Shown here: positions 12,099 through 20,850 of the stretch, in pieces
Position numbering within the stretch: the stretch's first letter is position 1
Layout: the number at the start of each line of letters is the position of its first letter
Assembly (NCBI GenBank): GCA_031399065.1
Contig: JANNOM010000083.1
Location: 1 to 64,000, forward strand
Origin: JADCRZ01 sp031399065
GTDB lineage: Bacteria; Bacteroidota; Bacteroidia; Chitinophagales; Chitinophagaceae
Reading direction: 5' to 3'
Length of the DNA stretch: 64,000 nucleotides
Made by a program: the position numbers and the translations under genes
The notes under the pieces: generated by a model
Databases searched by the model: none
Told to the model about the DNA's origin: nothing
The model's input: the letters and a program-made list of their open reading frames with translations, nothing else

Positions 12099-14384
12099 TT
12101 ACATCCCGTATTGACTTAAAAACTTGATACGCATGATCTTCAATTGTTCCCAGTTATAATTGCCTTCACTAAGTTCCTGCTGCGCCACCTGCAGACTGCT
12201 GGTCTCACAGCTTTTGAAGTACTCAAGGATCTCTTCGCGTTCGTATTCGTCTACCATTTCATCGATAGCGTAATCGAGGTTTAGCTTGGTGCCGCTGGCA
12301 GCGATGGTTTCCATCTCTTCGAGGAGGGCGTCGAGGCGCAGATCCTTGTTCTTGGCGATGGTTTCGAGGGGGATCTTTTTATCTGTCTGCTGTATGATGT
12401 ATACTTTAAGTCCGCTTTTGTTGACAACGCTTTTCATAACGAAATCATCGGGCCGTTCTATATTGTTTTCTTCCACGTAAGTAGCAATCAGATCCACGAA
12501 GGGTTTGCCGTAGCGCAGGGATTTGCCTTTGCTTACGCCCTGGCATTTTTCCAGTTCTTCGGTGGTAGTGGGGTACATCGTAGCCATGTCCTGCAAAGAG
12601 GTTTCCAGGAAGATGACGAAGGGAGGTAACTTACGTTTCTTAGCTTCCTGCTGACGCAGTTCTTTCAGCATTTCAAAGAGCTTCTCATCCGTTACCGCGG
12701 TGCCGCCGTTTTCGGACGGATTCTCATCGTCGTCCTCGGCGTTTGCGTCTTCGAAGAGGTTGTTCATCACTATCATGAAAGAAACAGGTTTCTTGAGAAA
12801 CTTTTCTCCTTTGGAAGTCAGTTTAAGTACGCCATATTCTTCTATGTCTTTTTGTAAAATGCCTTCAAGCAGCAACTGACGGATGAGCGAGTTCCAGAAG
12901 TGTTCGGCTTCGCTTTTACCGATACCGAATTCGGCCAGTTTTTCGTGGCGGTACATCTGTATCTGGGGGGTCAGTTTGCCTATAATAATATTGATCGCAT
13001 ATTCCGTTGGAAAGCGCTCGTCGAGGGCCTTCACTGCTTTCAGGGCTTTTACGGCGTTATCTTTGGCTTCTACCCTTTCTTTGGGATGACGGCAGTTATC
13101 GCAATTGCCGCAGTTCTCCTGGGTATAAGGCTCGCCGAAATAGCTCATCAACGTTTTTCTCCGGCAAACGCCGCTTTCTGCATACGCTACGGTTTCCGCG
13201 ATCAGTTGCGCCCCTACTTCACGCTCACTTAAGGGTTTGTCACGCATGAGGTGTTCCAGTTTGGAAACGTCTTTATGCGAATAATAAAGAATACACTTGC
13301 CTTCCAACCCGTCGCGGCCGCCGCGGCCGGTTTCCTGGTAATAGTTTTCGATCGATTTCGGAATATTATAGTGTATCACGAAACGAACATCGGGCTTGTC
13401 GATGCCCATACCAAAAGCGATGGTGGCTACTATTACCTGTACATTTTCGTTCAGGAAAAGGTCCTGCCGGTTGGCGCGCAGTTTACTGTCGAGGCCCGCA
13501 TGGTAGGCAACGGCTTTAATGCCATTTGCCATCAGCATGTCGGCCAGTTCTTCCGTCGTTTTCCGGTTAAGTGTATATATAATACCGCTTTTGCCTTTAT
13601 TCTGTAAAATAAACCGGACAATATTACGGATGGTGTCTTCTTTGTTAATCTTGGGAAGTATCTCGTAGCTGAGGTTGGGCCTGTTGAAGGACGAAATAAA
13701 AATGTTCGGCTCCCGGAGACCGAGATTTTTTATGATATCGCTCTGTACCTTTGGCGTGGCTGTGGCGGTAAGGGCGATTACAGGTATTTTCTCATTGATA
13801 ATATCCATCATTTCCCTCAAACGGCGGTATTCCGGCCGGAAATCATGACCCCATTCCGATATGCAATGGGCTTCATCTACCGCGAAGAAAGAGAGCGGCA
13901 GCTCCCTGAAAAAGTCGAGGTTTTCCTGCTTGGTGAGGGTCTCCGGTGCCACATACAACAGTTTGGTTTTACCGGAGGTAAGATCGCTCTTGACCTGCAC
14001 GGTTTCCTTTTTTGTGAGGGTGGAGTTTAAAAAATGGGCGACGTTATCCCGGCTGCTATAGCTTCTTACCAGGTCTACCTGGTTTTTCATCAGTGCTATC
14101 AGGGGAGACACCACTACGGCTACTCCTTCGCTGATCATGGCGGGTAGCTGGTAGCAAAGGCTTTTTCCCCCGCCGGTAGGCATAATTACGAACGTGTCTT
14201 TTCCGCCAAGTACAGATTGTATAATTTCTTCCTGCGGGCCCTTGAACCCGTCGAAACCAAACTGATGCTGTAACTGGGCGGAAAGGGTGGAGAGCTCTTT
14301 CTTGTTATCTGTCTTTTTGCCGGTTTTTATCCCGGTCGTTACTTTAGTGGTCGATTTTTTTGTTGTTGCAGTAGCCATTCTCAT
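12099..14384 (-). CDS. recQ: ATP-dependent DNA helicase RecQ
   Basis: This 761-aa protein has a Lys/Thr-rich tail of about 35 residues before the helicase core. Walker A is MPTGGGKSLCYQLP, the Walker B box is AVDEAHCISEWGHDFRPEYR, and motif VI is YYQETGRGGRDG. The RQC zinc site is built from C-R-R-K and CGNCDNCRHP. An HRDC-like region (KLPPFVIFLETSLQDMATMY) and a C-terminal helix-turn-helix domain follow. This is the longer RecQ form common in Bacteroidota. It unwinds 3'-5' during recombination and replication-fork repair. It is divergent from kdsD across 151 bases. A second ATG at the third codon is an alternative start. Confidence 0.97.
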   Translation of the reverse strand: MRMATATTKKSTTKVTTGIKTGKKTDNKKELSTLSAQLQHQFGFDGFKGPQEEIIQSVLGGKDTFVIMPTGGGKSLCYQLPAMISEGVAVVVSPLIALMKNQVDLVRSYSSRDNVAHFLNSTLTKKETVQVKSDLTSGKTKLLYVAPETLTKQENLDFFRELPLSFFAVDEAHCISEWGHDFRPEYRRLREMMDIINEKIPVIALTATATPKVQSDIIKNLGLREPNIFISSFNRPNLSYEILPKINKEDTIRNIVRFILQNKGKSGIIYTLNRKTTEELADMLMANGIKAVAYHAGLDSKLRANRQDLFLNENVQVIVATIAFGMGIDKPDVRFVIHYNIPKSIENYYQETGRGGRDGLEGKCILYYSHKDVSKLEHLMRDKPLSEREVGAQLIAETVAYAESGVCRRKTLMSYFGEPYTQENCGNCDNCRHPKERVEAKDNAVKALKAVKALDERFPTEYAINIIIGKLTPQIQMYRHEKLAEFGIGKSEAEHFWNSLIRQLLLEGILQKDIEEYGVLKLTSKGEKFLKKPVSFMIVMNNLFEDANAEDDDENPSENGGTAVTDEKLFEMLKELRQQEAKKRKLPPFVIFLETSLQDMATMYPTTTEELEKCQGVSKGKSLRYGKPFVDLIATYVEENNIERPDDFVMKSVVNKSGLKVYIIQQTDKKIPLETIAKNKDLRLDALLEEMETIAASGTKLNLDYAIDEMVDEYEREEILEYFKSCETSSLQVAQQELSEGNYNWEQLKIMRIKFLSQYGM

Positions 14385-14517
14385 ATATTTTCAATCTCAC
14401 GATTTAAAAAGGTGTTTTATAGGGTCAGCGAAGCTACAAAAAAACAATGGGGGAACCAAAGAGAATGTGGAGGGTGACTTACCCGGCCGCACTGCCCTTA
14501 GATTCGCCGTAATCCCC

Positions 14518-14525
14518 TACTTTTG
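14518..14525 (+). promoter_or_regulatory. -7 box of the kdsD-manC operon
   Basis: TACTTTTG matches TAnnTTTG and lies 10 bases before the kdsD ATG, so the leader is very short. No TTTG was found at the -33 position. Confidence 0.45.
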
Positions 14526-14535
14526 CGCTGCACGC

Positions 14536-15501
14536 ATGGAAAAAAAAGACATTTACGGGATCGCCGTCAGCACCATCGACACCGAAGCTGCATCGGTGGC
14601 CTCCCTGCGTAATTATATAGGCGACGATTTTTTAAAAGCGGTACAAGCCGTTTTTGATTGTAAGGGCAGACTGGTAGTGAGCGGTATCGGCAAGAGTGCT
14701 ATTATTGCCCAGAAAATAGTGGCTACGCTCAATTCTACCGGCACTCCGGCTTTATATATGCACGCTGCGGATGCTATTCATGGCGACCTGGGAATGATAC
14801 GTGAGGAAGATACCGTACTGGTGATCAGCAAAAGCGGCAGCAGCCCGGAAATAAAAGTGCTGTTGCCATTGGTTAAAAGCTTTGGAAATACATTAATAGG
14901 AATGGTGGGCAATATGGAATCGTTCCTGGCTAGGAATGCGGATTTCGTACTGAATACGACGGTATCCAAAGAAGCTTGTCCCAATAACCTGGCCCCCACC
15001 AGCAGTACTACCGCACAAATGGTAATGGGCGACACACTTGCCGTATGCCTGATGGAGCTACGGGGCTTTTCGGGAGATGATTTCGCCAAATTTCATCCGG
15101 GTGGTATGCTGGGTAAACAGTTGTACCTAAGGGTACGCGACCTGTTTATAGACAACGAGAAGCCGGCCGTTAAAGCAGATGATACCCTGAAAGATGTGAT
15201 CCTGGAAATGACGCGTACCCGGCTGGGCGCTACCGCCGTGGTAAACGATGAACAGGAGCTGGTGGGTTTTATTACTGATGGCGACCTGCGAAGAATGCTG
15301 CAAAAAAATGTATCCATCGACGTTATTAGGGCTAAAGATATTATGACCGTTCATCCTAAAACCATACATCCGGACGAGCTGGCCGTGCAGGCACTCGATC
15401 TGTTGCGCAGTCACAGTATCACGCACCTGGTGGTGGCGGAGGGAACAAAGTATTCCGGTATTTTGCATTTGCATGATCTTATTAAAGAAGGTTTGATCTG
15501 A
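14536..15501 (+). CDS. kdsD: Arabinose-5-phosphate isomerase (KpsF/GutQ family)
   Basis: This 321-aa enzyme interconverts ribulose-5-phosphate and arabinose-5-phosphate, the first step to Kdo for lipopolysaccharide. An N-terminal SIS domain carries GRLVVSGIGKSAIIAQKIVA and the SGSSPEIK loop. Two CBS domains occupy about residues 205-320 (VRDLFIDNEKPAV and AKDIMTVHPKTI). The ATG at 14536 was chosen because the open frame further upstream has no family resemblance and this start gives the normal length. It is followed after 18 bases by manC, so the two are probably one operon for surface sugar precursors. Confidence 0.95.
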   Translation: MEKKDIYGIAVSTIDTEAASVASLRNYIGDDFLKAVQAVFDCKGRLVVSGIGKSAIIAQKIVATLNSTGTPALYMHAADAIHGDLGMIREEDTVLVISKSGSSPEIKVLLPLVKSFGNTLIGMVGNMESFLARNADFVLNTTVSKEACPNNLAPTSSTTAQMVMGDTLAVCLMELRGFSGDDFAKFHPGGMLGKQLYLRVRDLFIDNEKPAVKADDTLKDVILEMTRTRLGATAVVNDEQELVGFITDGDLRRMLQKNVSIDVIRAKDIMTVHPKTIHPDELAVQALDLLRSHSITHLVVAEGTKYSGILHLHDLIKEGLI

Positions 15502-15519
15502 GATGAATAAAAACAAATT

Positions 15520-16602
15520 ATGAATAAACATCATTATGTAGCCATTATGGCCGGCGGCATCGGCAGCCGCTTCTGGCCAATGAGCCGTACCGGGTATCCC
15601 AAACAGTTCCTGGATATTCTCAAAACCGGTAAAACACTTATCCAGTGGACCTTCGACCGCTTCGCTGAATTTATTCCCAGAGAGAACATCTTTATAGTTA
15701 CCTCACAGGAGTATGCAGACATTGTGAAGGAGCAGTTGCCCGATGTAGTACATGACAATATATTAGGTGAACCCTCCCGCAAAAATACGGCCCCCTGCGT
15801 CGCTTATATATCATTCAAACTGTTGCAGAAAGATCCGCTGGCTTCACTGATAGTGGCCCCTTCCGATCACCTGATACTGGATACCACTGCTTTTAAAAAA
15901 GTATGTGTGGAAGCCCTGAGCTTCGTAAACAAGCACAATGCGTTTATAACCCTGGGCATAAAACCAACCCACCCCAATACCGGGTATGGCTATATCCAGT
16001 ACGAGCAGCAGGGTGTGTCCGATAATGTGTATGCCGTTAAAACGTTTACCGAAAAGCCCAATGCAGAACTGGCAAAGACCTTTCTGGCAAGCGGCGACTT
16101 CCTATGGAACGCAGGTATTTTTGTGTGGCAGGTAAAGAACATAATAGTAGCTTTCGAAAAATACCTTCCTGAAATGTATGAGGTGTTCTCTGCAGAAAAA
16201 GAAAAATTCAATACGGAGGAAGAAATATCTGTCCTGCAGCAGATATACCCGCAGTGTACCAATATCTCTATCGATTTCGGTATTATGGAAAAGGCGGATA
16301 ATGTTTACGTAATTCCTTCCTCCTTCGGATGGAGCGACCTGGGTACCTGGAACAGTGCTTATGATAACCTGGAAAAAGACAAAGAAGGCAATGCGGTGGC
16401 AGGCGATCAGGTTATTTTGATCGACTCGCATAACTGTATGGTGCATAAATCATCTGATAAGCTCATCATGCTGCAGGGCATGGAAGATTTTATAGTGGTG
16501 GATACCAAAGACGTGCTGATGGTATGTAAAAAAGATAAAGAGCAGGACATTAAAGAATATGTAGCAGAAGTAAAAAAGACAGCGGGTGACAAATTTATTT
16601 AA
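15520..16602 (+). CDS. manC: Mannose-1-phosphate guanylyltransferase
   Basis: This 360-aa protein is of the short form with only the nucleotidyltransferase domain and no C-terminal isomerase. The start is MNKHHYVAIMAGGIGSRFWP, with the GGxGxRxWP pyrophosphorylase signature, then PKQFLDI. The sugar-binding FTEKPNAELAK and the segment SFGWSDLGTW are also present. It makes GDP-mannose from mannose-1-phosphate and GTP for polysaccharide or glycan synthesis. It lies 18 bases after kdsD. Confidence 0.95.
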   Translation: MNKHHYVAIMAGGIGSRFWPMSRTGYPKQFLDILKTGKTLIQWTFDRFAEFIPRENIFIVTSQEYADIVKEQLPDVVHDNILGEPSRKNTAPCVAYISFKLLQKDPLASLIVAPSDHLILDTTAFKKVCVEALSFVNKHNAFITLGIKPTHPNTGYGYIQYEQQGVSDNVYAVKTFTEKPNAELAKTFLASGDFLWNAGIFVWQVKNIIVAFEKYLPEMYEVFSAEKEKFNTEEEISVLQQIYPQCTNISIDFGIMEKADNVYVIPSSFGWSDLGTWNSAYDNLEKDKEGNAVAGDQVILIDSHNCMVHKSSDKLIMLQGMEDFIVVDTKDVLMVCKKDKEQDIKEYVAEVKKTAGDKFI

Positions 16603-16755
16603 TAATTAACAGATATAAACTTAATAGAGAAGAGCAAACGAACGGATACTCCGCAAACTCCACAACGACCCGATCATACAGTGTATCATAGAAAATTTTA
16701 ACGTAAAGATTATACCCATCAATCAAACCGATATATCCGGCTAAGTGCTTTTGTT

Positions 16756-16763
16756 TATATTTG
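16756..16763 (+). promoter_or_regulatory. -7 box ahead of the OsmC gene
   Basis: TATATTTG is a full match to TAnnTTTG, 22 bases before the ATG at 16786. The -33 TTTG is not evident. The 182-base gap before it holds nothing else recognisable. Confidence 0.5.
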
Positions 16764-16785
16764 CTAACACTTAAAAATCAATACT

Positions 16786-17196
16786 ATGGCACGTAATGCA
16801 ACAGCCGTTTGGAACGGATCGGGTAAAGAAGGCAGTGGTCATATCACTACCGCCAGCACTGTGCTGGATAAAACACAATATTCTTTTAAGTCACGTTTCG
16901 AAGAAGGGGTGGGTACCAACCCGGAAGAACTGGTAGCCGCCGCTCACGCGGGCTGTTTTACTATGAAGCTCACGTTTGTACTGGGCGAAGCCGGCTTTAC
17001 TCCGGATGAACTGGAAACGAAATGCGAAATTAGTTTCGTTAATGGTGTTATCACAAAATCGCACCTGGTATTAAAAGCCAAAATACCGGGGATCAGTCAG
17101 GAGCAATTTGATACCGCCGCGGCAGATGCCAAGGCCAACTGTCCTATTTCCAAGCTGCTGAATACTGAAATTTCTCTCGACGCTTCGCTGGTATAA
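16786..17196 (+). CDS. OsmC family organic hydroperoxide reductase
   Basis: This 136-aa protein carries both catalytic cysteines of the family: AAHAGCFTMKL (Cys near residue 56) and AKANCPISKLLN (Cys near 121). It also has the conserved start NATAVWNGSGKEGSGHI. OsmC/Ohr enzymes reduce organic hydroperoxides with dithiol cofactors. The wording of the first cysteine motif fits OsmC rather than Ohr. It is a single gene, followed by a strong terminator. Confidence 0.93.
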   Translation: MARNATAVWNGSGKEGSGHITTASTVLDKTQYSFKSRFEEGVGTNPEELVAAAHAGCFTMKLTFVLGEAGFTPDELETKCEISFVNGVITKSHLVLKAKIPGISQEQFDTAAADAKANCPISKLLNTEISLDASLV

Positions 17197-17220
17197 ACGA
17201 CCCGGCACTGCAATATATAC

Positions 17221-17266
17221 AACGGGCACATCTTTTTTCGCATTGCGTAAATAAGATGTGCCCGTT
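17221..17266. terminator. Intrinsic terminator after the OsmC gene
   Basis: A perfect 14-bp stem pairs 17221-17234 with 17253-17266 (core CGGGCACATCTT), with an 18-base loop. A T-rich stretch follows on the plus strand. Confidence 0.85.
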
Positions 17267-17283
17267 TATTTGATCTTTGCGAT

Positions 17284-18543
17284 ATGTCGTCACCCCTTAC
17301 AAAGTCTCCCTGGCAACAGGTACGCAGTGCATTTAACACGCTCCATCTGTGGCTGGGTATAGGAAGCGGTGTTATCCTTTTCGTGGTATGCCTTACCGGT
17401 ACTACCTACACTTTTTTTACAGAAATTGAGGAAATGAGAACGCCGCACCGGTATAAGGTAGCCGTTCCTGAAGGGGCGGCAAGACTGCCGGTAGACGAAG
17501 TGGTGGATAAAATAAAAACACAGGTGAGGGGTAAGCTGCTGTTTATTAATATACCGGCATTGCCCGAACGTACCTATCAGGTGAGCATACTGAAAGAAAC
17601 CAAAAAAAGTACCGCAAAAAAAGAGTCAACGGAGCGGGAGAACAATCGTAAGGCAGCACCAAAGCAAAAAGAAAGCAGGAGCCCCAGGGGCACTATTTAT
17701 TTTATTAATCCTTACACCGGCGCAGTGATAGATACAGCCGACAACGGATCGCCTTTTTTCCTGGGCGTATTCCGTATGCACAGATGGCTGTTGCTGGACC
17801 AGGAAATTGGCCGCCCCATCGTAGGCTGTGCCACCCTCATCTTCGTTTTCCTGATCATCAGCGGGCTTGTGATATGGGTACCGAGGAGAGCGAAAAGCTG
17901 GAAGCAGGGCCTGAAAATTAAATGGAGCGGCAACTGGAAAAGAGTGAACCATGATCTGCATAATGCGTTGGGCTTTTATGCCTCCTTGCTGCTGCTGGTA
18001 ATGGCCCTTACCGGGTTAACCTGGTCGTTCGAGTGGTACAAAACCGGGCTCAACAAACTACTGGGAGCTCCCGGTACCGCCCGTAGCGAGAAACCCCTTA
18101 CATCATCCATTCCACCGGCGGATAGTGTGTACGGTATATTGCCAGTTTCCGTGTATGTGAAGCAGGCGGATGCCTTGCTACCTTATGAAGGCAACCTGGT
18201 GATTAACCTGGCCGCAAACGACTCCGGCACGGTATCGCTCACTAAAACGCATGTCGGCTTTTTTGCGCCGGTAGCGGGTGATAAAATACAATTCGACCAG
18301 TACAGCGGCCGGCCGCTGAAAGTGGATGTTTTTAAAAACAAACCGTTTGGCCAGCGTATAGCCGGCTCCTTCCGGGCACTGCATGTGGGCAATGTATATG
18401 GCATGTTCACGAAGATCCTGTACTTTATAGCCTGCCTGATCGCTACCAGTCTGCCGGTAACCGGCACTATTATCTGGATCAATAAACTGAAAGCCAAAAG
18501 AAAGCGTAACACCGGTGCCATTTTATCGAAGTACCGGAAATAA
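17284..18543 (+). CDS. PepSY-associated transmembrane protein
   Basis: This 419-aa protein has four or more membrane helices typical of PepSY_TM proteins: LHLWLGIGSGVILFVVCLTG at residue 20, FRMHRWLLLDQEIGRPIVGC near 160, HDLHNALGFYASLLLLVMAL near 225, and a helix near the C-terminus. Conserved histidines (LHLW, FRMHRW, HDLHNALG) fit the diheme-like ferric reductase subgroup. The family is often involved in siderophore iron reduction. A charged, low-complexity insert lies at about 100-135 (KKSTAKKESTERENNRKAAP). No TonB receptor is adjacent, so the iron role is only suggested. Confidence 0.85.
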   Translation: MSSPLTKSPWQQVRSAFNTLHLWLGIGSGVILFVVCLTGTTYTFFTEIEEMRTPHRYKVAVPEGAARLPVDEVVDKIKTQVRGKLLFINIPALPERTYQVSILKETKKSTAKKESTERENNRKAAPKQKESRSPRGTIYFINPYTGAVIDTADNGSPFFLGVFRMHRWLLLDQEIGRPIVGCATLIFVFLIISGLVIWVPRRAKSWKQGLKIKWSGNWKRVNHDLHNALGFYASLLLLVMALTGLTWSFEWYKTGLNKLLGAPGTARSEKPLTSSIPPADSVYGILPVSVYVKQADALLPYEGNLVINLAANDSGTVSLTKTHVGFFAPVAGDKIQFDQYSGRPLKVDVFKNKPFGQRIAGSFRALHVGNVYGMFTKILYFIACLIATSLPVTGTIIWINKLKAKRKRNTGAILSKYRK

Positions 18544-18570
18544 AAAAGAGGCTCTGTAGAAACCTCTTTT
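18544..18570. terminator. Bidirectional terminator
   Basis: AAAAGAGG (18544-18551) pairs with CCTCTTTT (18563-18570) around an 11-base loop, between two convergent genes. Confidence 0.8.
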
Positions 18571-18592
18571 ATCTAATAAGTATTTTACCTGT

Positions 18593-19186
18593 TTACTCTG
18601 CTTCCGCTACTACCTCACTTACTTCGGGGATCATTCGTTTCATCATACCTTCTATGCCCGCCTTGAGCGTGATCATAGAAGAAGGGCAGCCGGAACAGGA
18701 GCCCTGAAGCATCAGGTTTACTACGCCTTCATTATAGCTTTTGAACTGAATGGCACCACCATCCATTTCTACGGCTGGCTTTACATAGTTTTCCAATAAT
18801 TCTTTAATACGCTTTACCACATCGTCATCATCCGCGCTGATCACGTTGCCTTCGGATTTAACTATTACCACGTCTTCTTCATTCACTACCGCTTTTCCTT
18901 CTTCCAGGTATTCTTTGAGGAACTGGCGGATGGCGGGTATCACGTCCGACCATTCTGTTTCCTGGGTTTTGGTGAGGGTAACAAAGTTACTTGCGATAAA
19001 AACGCTTCTTATAAATGGAAAGCCAAACAATTCGTTGGCTAATGGTGATGGCTTGGATGATTGTACATCGGGAAAGTCAATGCTCTTACCGGGATAAAGC
19101 AACTTGTTGGCAACAAATTTCATGGTTTCCGGGTTCGGCGTCATCTCTGTATATATGCTAATCATTGGGTTGCCTGTTTTAATCAT
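18593..19186 (-). CDS. Nfu-type iron-sulfur cluster scaffold (NifU C-terminal domain)
   Basis: This 197-aa protein has an N-terminal Nfu_N domain (IYTEMTPNPETMKFVANKLL) and a C-terminal NifU domain. The latter carries the cluster-binding pair CSGCPSS near residue 163, preceded by PAVEMDGGAIQFKSY. It would bind a [4Fe-4S] cluster and hand it to client enzymes. It stands alone on the minus strand, convergent with the PepSY gene and followed by the shared terminator. Confidence 0.94.
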   Translation of the reverse strand: MIKTGNPMISIYTEMTPNPETMKFVANKLLYPGKSIDFPDVQSSKPSPLANELFGFPFIRSVFIASNFVTLTKTQETEWSDVIPAIRQFLKEYLEEGKAVVNEEDVVIVKSEGNVISADDDDVVKRIKELLENYVKPAVEMDGGAIQFKSYNEGVVNLMLQGSCSGCPSSMITLKAGIEGMMKRMIPEVSEVVAEAE

Positions 19187-19264
19187 AACAAGATAATTTA
19201 TGTAAAAATAACAAATTTAACGGGAGAAAGTTCCCATTTTAACAGTATTGGCTCCTAAGTGGGA

Positions 19265-19693
19265 TCAGTGGCGGTGAGAGGATTCTTCAGCCGGTAACGC
19301 GCCGTGATCGCAGTCGGTAGAATGGCAGTGATTCGCTTTTTTGCAATAGTGGAAATTGTAAAAATGGGCAGCGACGATGGCAATTACTGCGGGAACCATG
19401 AGCCAGAGCTCCATGGCATGCCATCGCTGTTTGGCAAATAAAAGCCCGATACCCAGCAGAAAAATAAGCAAGGGGGCCAACCGGTGATGATGCTTACGGA
19501 AGCCGTGGTACAGCGAATATACCCCGATACCCAGCGCCAGGAAAATCATAAAATATTCAAAAAAGGGATTATGGATTACGTTGATGCCAAATACCGGAAG
19601 GCTGGTAAGCAATAAGGGCAGCACGGCGCAATGTATGGCGCATGCCAGCGATGTGGTAATTCCTAATGCGTCCCAATTGATTTTAAATGCCAT
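19265..19693 (-). CDS. MerC domain membrane protein
   Basis: The start MAFKINWDALGITTSLACAI (ATG at 19693) is preferred over a TTG four codons earlier. The 142-aa protein has four membrane helices. The first carries CAIHCAVLPLL, the cysteine pair of the MerC family. The tail is rich in His and Cys (HYCKKANHCHSTDCDHG... SSHRH), a probable metal-binding end. The family was named for mercury uptake. Here the promoter contains a Zur-like box and the neighbour is a Fur-family regulator, so zinc is a more likely substrate. Confidence 0.85.
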   Translation of the reverse strand: MAFKINWDALGITTSLACAIHCAVLPLLLTSLPVFGINVIHNPFFEYFMIFLALGIGVYSLYHGFRKHHHRLAPLLIFLLGIGLLFAKQRWHAMELWLMVPAVIAIVAAHFYNFHYCKKANHCHSTDCDHGALPAEESSHRH

Positions 19694-19702
19694 AAAGAAA
19701 TG

Positions 19703-19734
19703 CAAATATACAAACTATGCAACTTTGTTGCAAA
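19703..19734 (-). promoter_or_regulatory. Promoter of the MerC gene
   Basis: On the minus strand TTTG (19731-19734) is followed after 20 bases by TATATTTG (19703-19710), a full match to the Bacteroidota consensus. The Zur-like palindrome lies between the two boxes, so a bound repressor would exclude RNA polymerase. Confidence 0.78.
19718..19732. promoter_or_regulatory. Zur/Fur-family box between merC and sco
   Basis: TGCAAC-TTT-GTTGCA is a perfect 6-3-6 inverted repeat. Its form is similar to Zur boxes as I remember them from Bacteroidota. It overlaps the merC promoter and lies 22 bases before the sco -7 box. The Fur-family gene two genes downstream is the natural candidate to bind it. Confidence 0.65.
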
Positions 19735-19754
19735 GGTTTTTTCAAGTTAACCCT

Positions 19755-19762
19755 TACCTTTG
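19755..19762 (+). promoter_or_regulatory. -7 box of the sco-fur operon
   Basis: TACCTTTG lies four bases before the sco ATG, so the transcript would be leaderless or nearly so. The nearest TTTG upstream (19724-19727, inside the palindrome) is at 27 bases, longer than usual. Confidence 0.45.
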
Positions 19763-19766
19763 CATA

Positions 19767-20423
19767 ATGAGCAGGAAAGCATTGTTTTACTTAGTCTTCT
19801 TTGCATTGCTGATAGTCGGGTTTTACATCACTATAAAGAAATTAGTACCCGGGTATGCGGAAAATAAATTACCGGTAATCAGTTATGTGCAGCCTTTTAA
19901 TTTTCAGAACCAGGATGGAAAGCCTGTTACACAACGCGATGTACAGGGTAAAGTATATGTAGCAGAATATTTCTTTACTACCTGTAAGGGCATTTGTCCC
20001 CGGATGAATACCAACATGAAAAAGATATACGATGAGTTTAAAGAGGAAAAGGATTTCGTGATTCTTTCCCATACCGTAGATCCGGAACGGGATACGGTTG
20101 GCCGCATGAAGTGGTACGCTGACTCTATGCAGGTGAAGACGGATAAATGGCTGTTTCTTACAGGGGCGAAAGACAGCTTATACCGTGCCGCCCGGTTAAG
20201 TTATGTATTGGATGACGTTAAGAATAACAATGAAAAGATAGAGGACCAGTTTATTCATACCCAGTTTTTTGCACTGGTCGATAAATCGGGACAGGTAAGA
20301 AAGATATACGACGGCTTAAAAATGGATGAACTTACGGAACTGTCTACAGATATCCGGCGCGTGCTGAATGAAAAATCCACTGGTACTTTTTCCAATTCAC
20401 TGTTTACGAATAACCCGAATTAG
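19767..20423 (+). CDS. SCO1/SenC family protein
   Basis: This 218-aa protein has one N-terminal membrane helix (ALFYLVFFALLIVGFYI) and a thioredoxin-fold domain. The copper-binding motif is TTCKGICPRMN and the distal histidine lies in HTQFFALVDKSG. The residues DPERDT are also conserved. SCO proteins deliver copper to cytochrome oxidase CuA or act as thiol reductases in the periplasm. The ATG at 19767 gives the signal anchor at the very start; upstream codons overlap the divergent merC gene. The stop is two bases from the next start codon. Confidence 0.92.
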   Translation: MSRKALFYLVFFALLIVGFYITIKKLVPGYAENKLPVISYVQPFNFQNQDGKPVTQRDVQGKVYVAEYFFTTCKGICPRMNTNMKKIYDEFKEEKDFVILSHTVDPERDTVGRMKWYADSMQVKTDKWLFLTGAKDSLYRAARLSYVLDDVKNNNEKIEDQFIHTQFFALVDKSGQVRKIYDGLKMDELTELSTDIRRVLNEKSTGTFSNSLFTNNPN

Positions 20424-20424
20424 T

Positions 20425-20841
20425 ATGGAGGCTGAAATCAAAAAGATACTAAAGCAGAACGAACTAAGCGTTACAGAAAGCAGGAGCCGCATCCTCGAAA
20501 TTTTTCTGGATAATAAAGGAGCGATGGCTCATTGCGACATCGAAAAGAAATTCGGAGAAAAAATGGACCGGGTAACGGTGTACCGCACACTGCAAACGTT
20601 TCTAAGCAAAGGCATCATACATACCATACCTACTTCAGACAGTTCTATACAATATGCGTTATGTAAAAGCGATTGTACGGAAGGGCACCATCATGATGAT
20701 CATGTTCATTTTGTATGCGACGAATGCGGAACTACGGTATGCCTGGATGATATTACCACACCCGCTCTTAAACTGCCTAAAGGATTTAAACCAAAGCAGG
20801 TAGAAGTAGTGGTAAGCGGTACCTGTAAAAATTGTAATTAA
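20425..20841 (+). CDS. Fur family transcriptional regulator, probably Zur
   Basis: This 138-aa protein has the winged helix RILEIFLDNKGAMAHCDIEK then DRVTVYRTLQTFLSKGIIHT. The dimerisation domain contains HHHDDHVHF and two structural CxxC pairs (CDECGTTVCLDD and CKNCN). The His-rich metal site is typical of the family. Context favours Zur: the divergent MerC gene has a TGCAAC-TTT-GTTGCA box in its promoter. It follows sco almost without a gap, so it may share the sco promoter and be autoregulated. PerR or Fur cannot be fully excluded. Confidence 0.88.
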   Translation: MEAEIKKILKQNELSVTESRSRILEIFLDNKGAMAHCDIEKKFGEKMDRVTVYRTLQTFLSKGIIHTIPTSDSSIQYALCKSDCTEGHHHDDHVHFVCDECGTTVCLDDITTPALKLPKGFKPKQVEVVVSGTCKNCN

Positions 20842-20850
20842 CGGAGCCGG

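Noticed and set aside
14287..14535. N-terminal extension of kdsD
   Set aside because: The frame is open upstream, but the sequence is antisense to the start of recQ and unlike the family; the ATG at 14536 gives the normal length and follows a -7 box.
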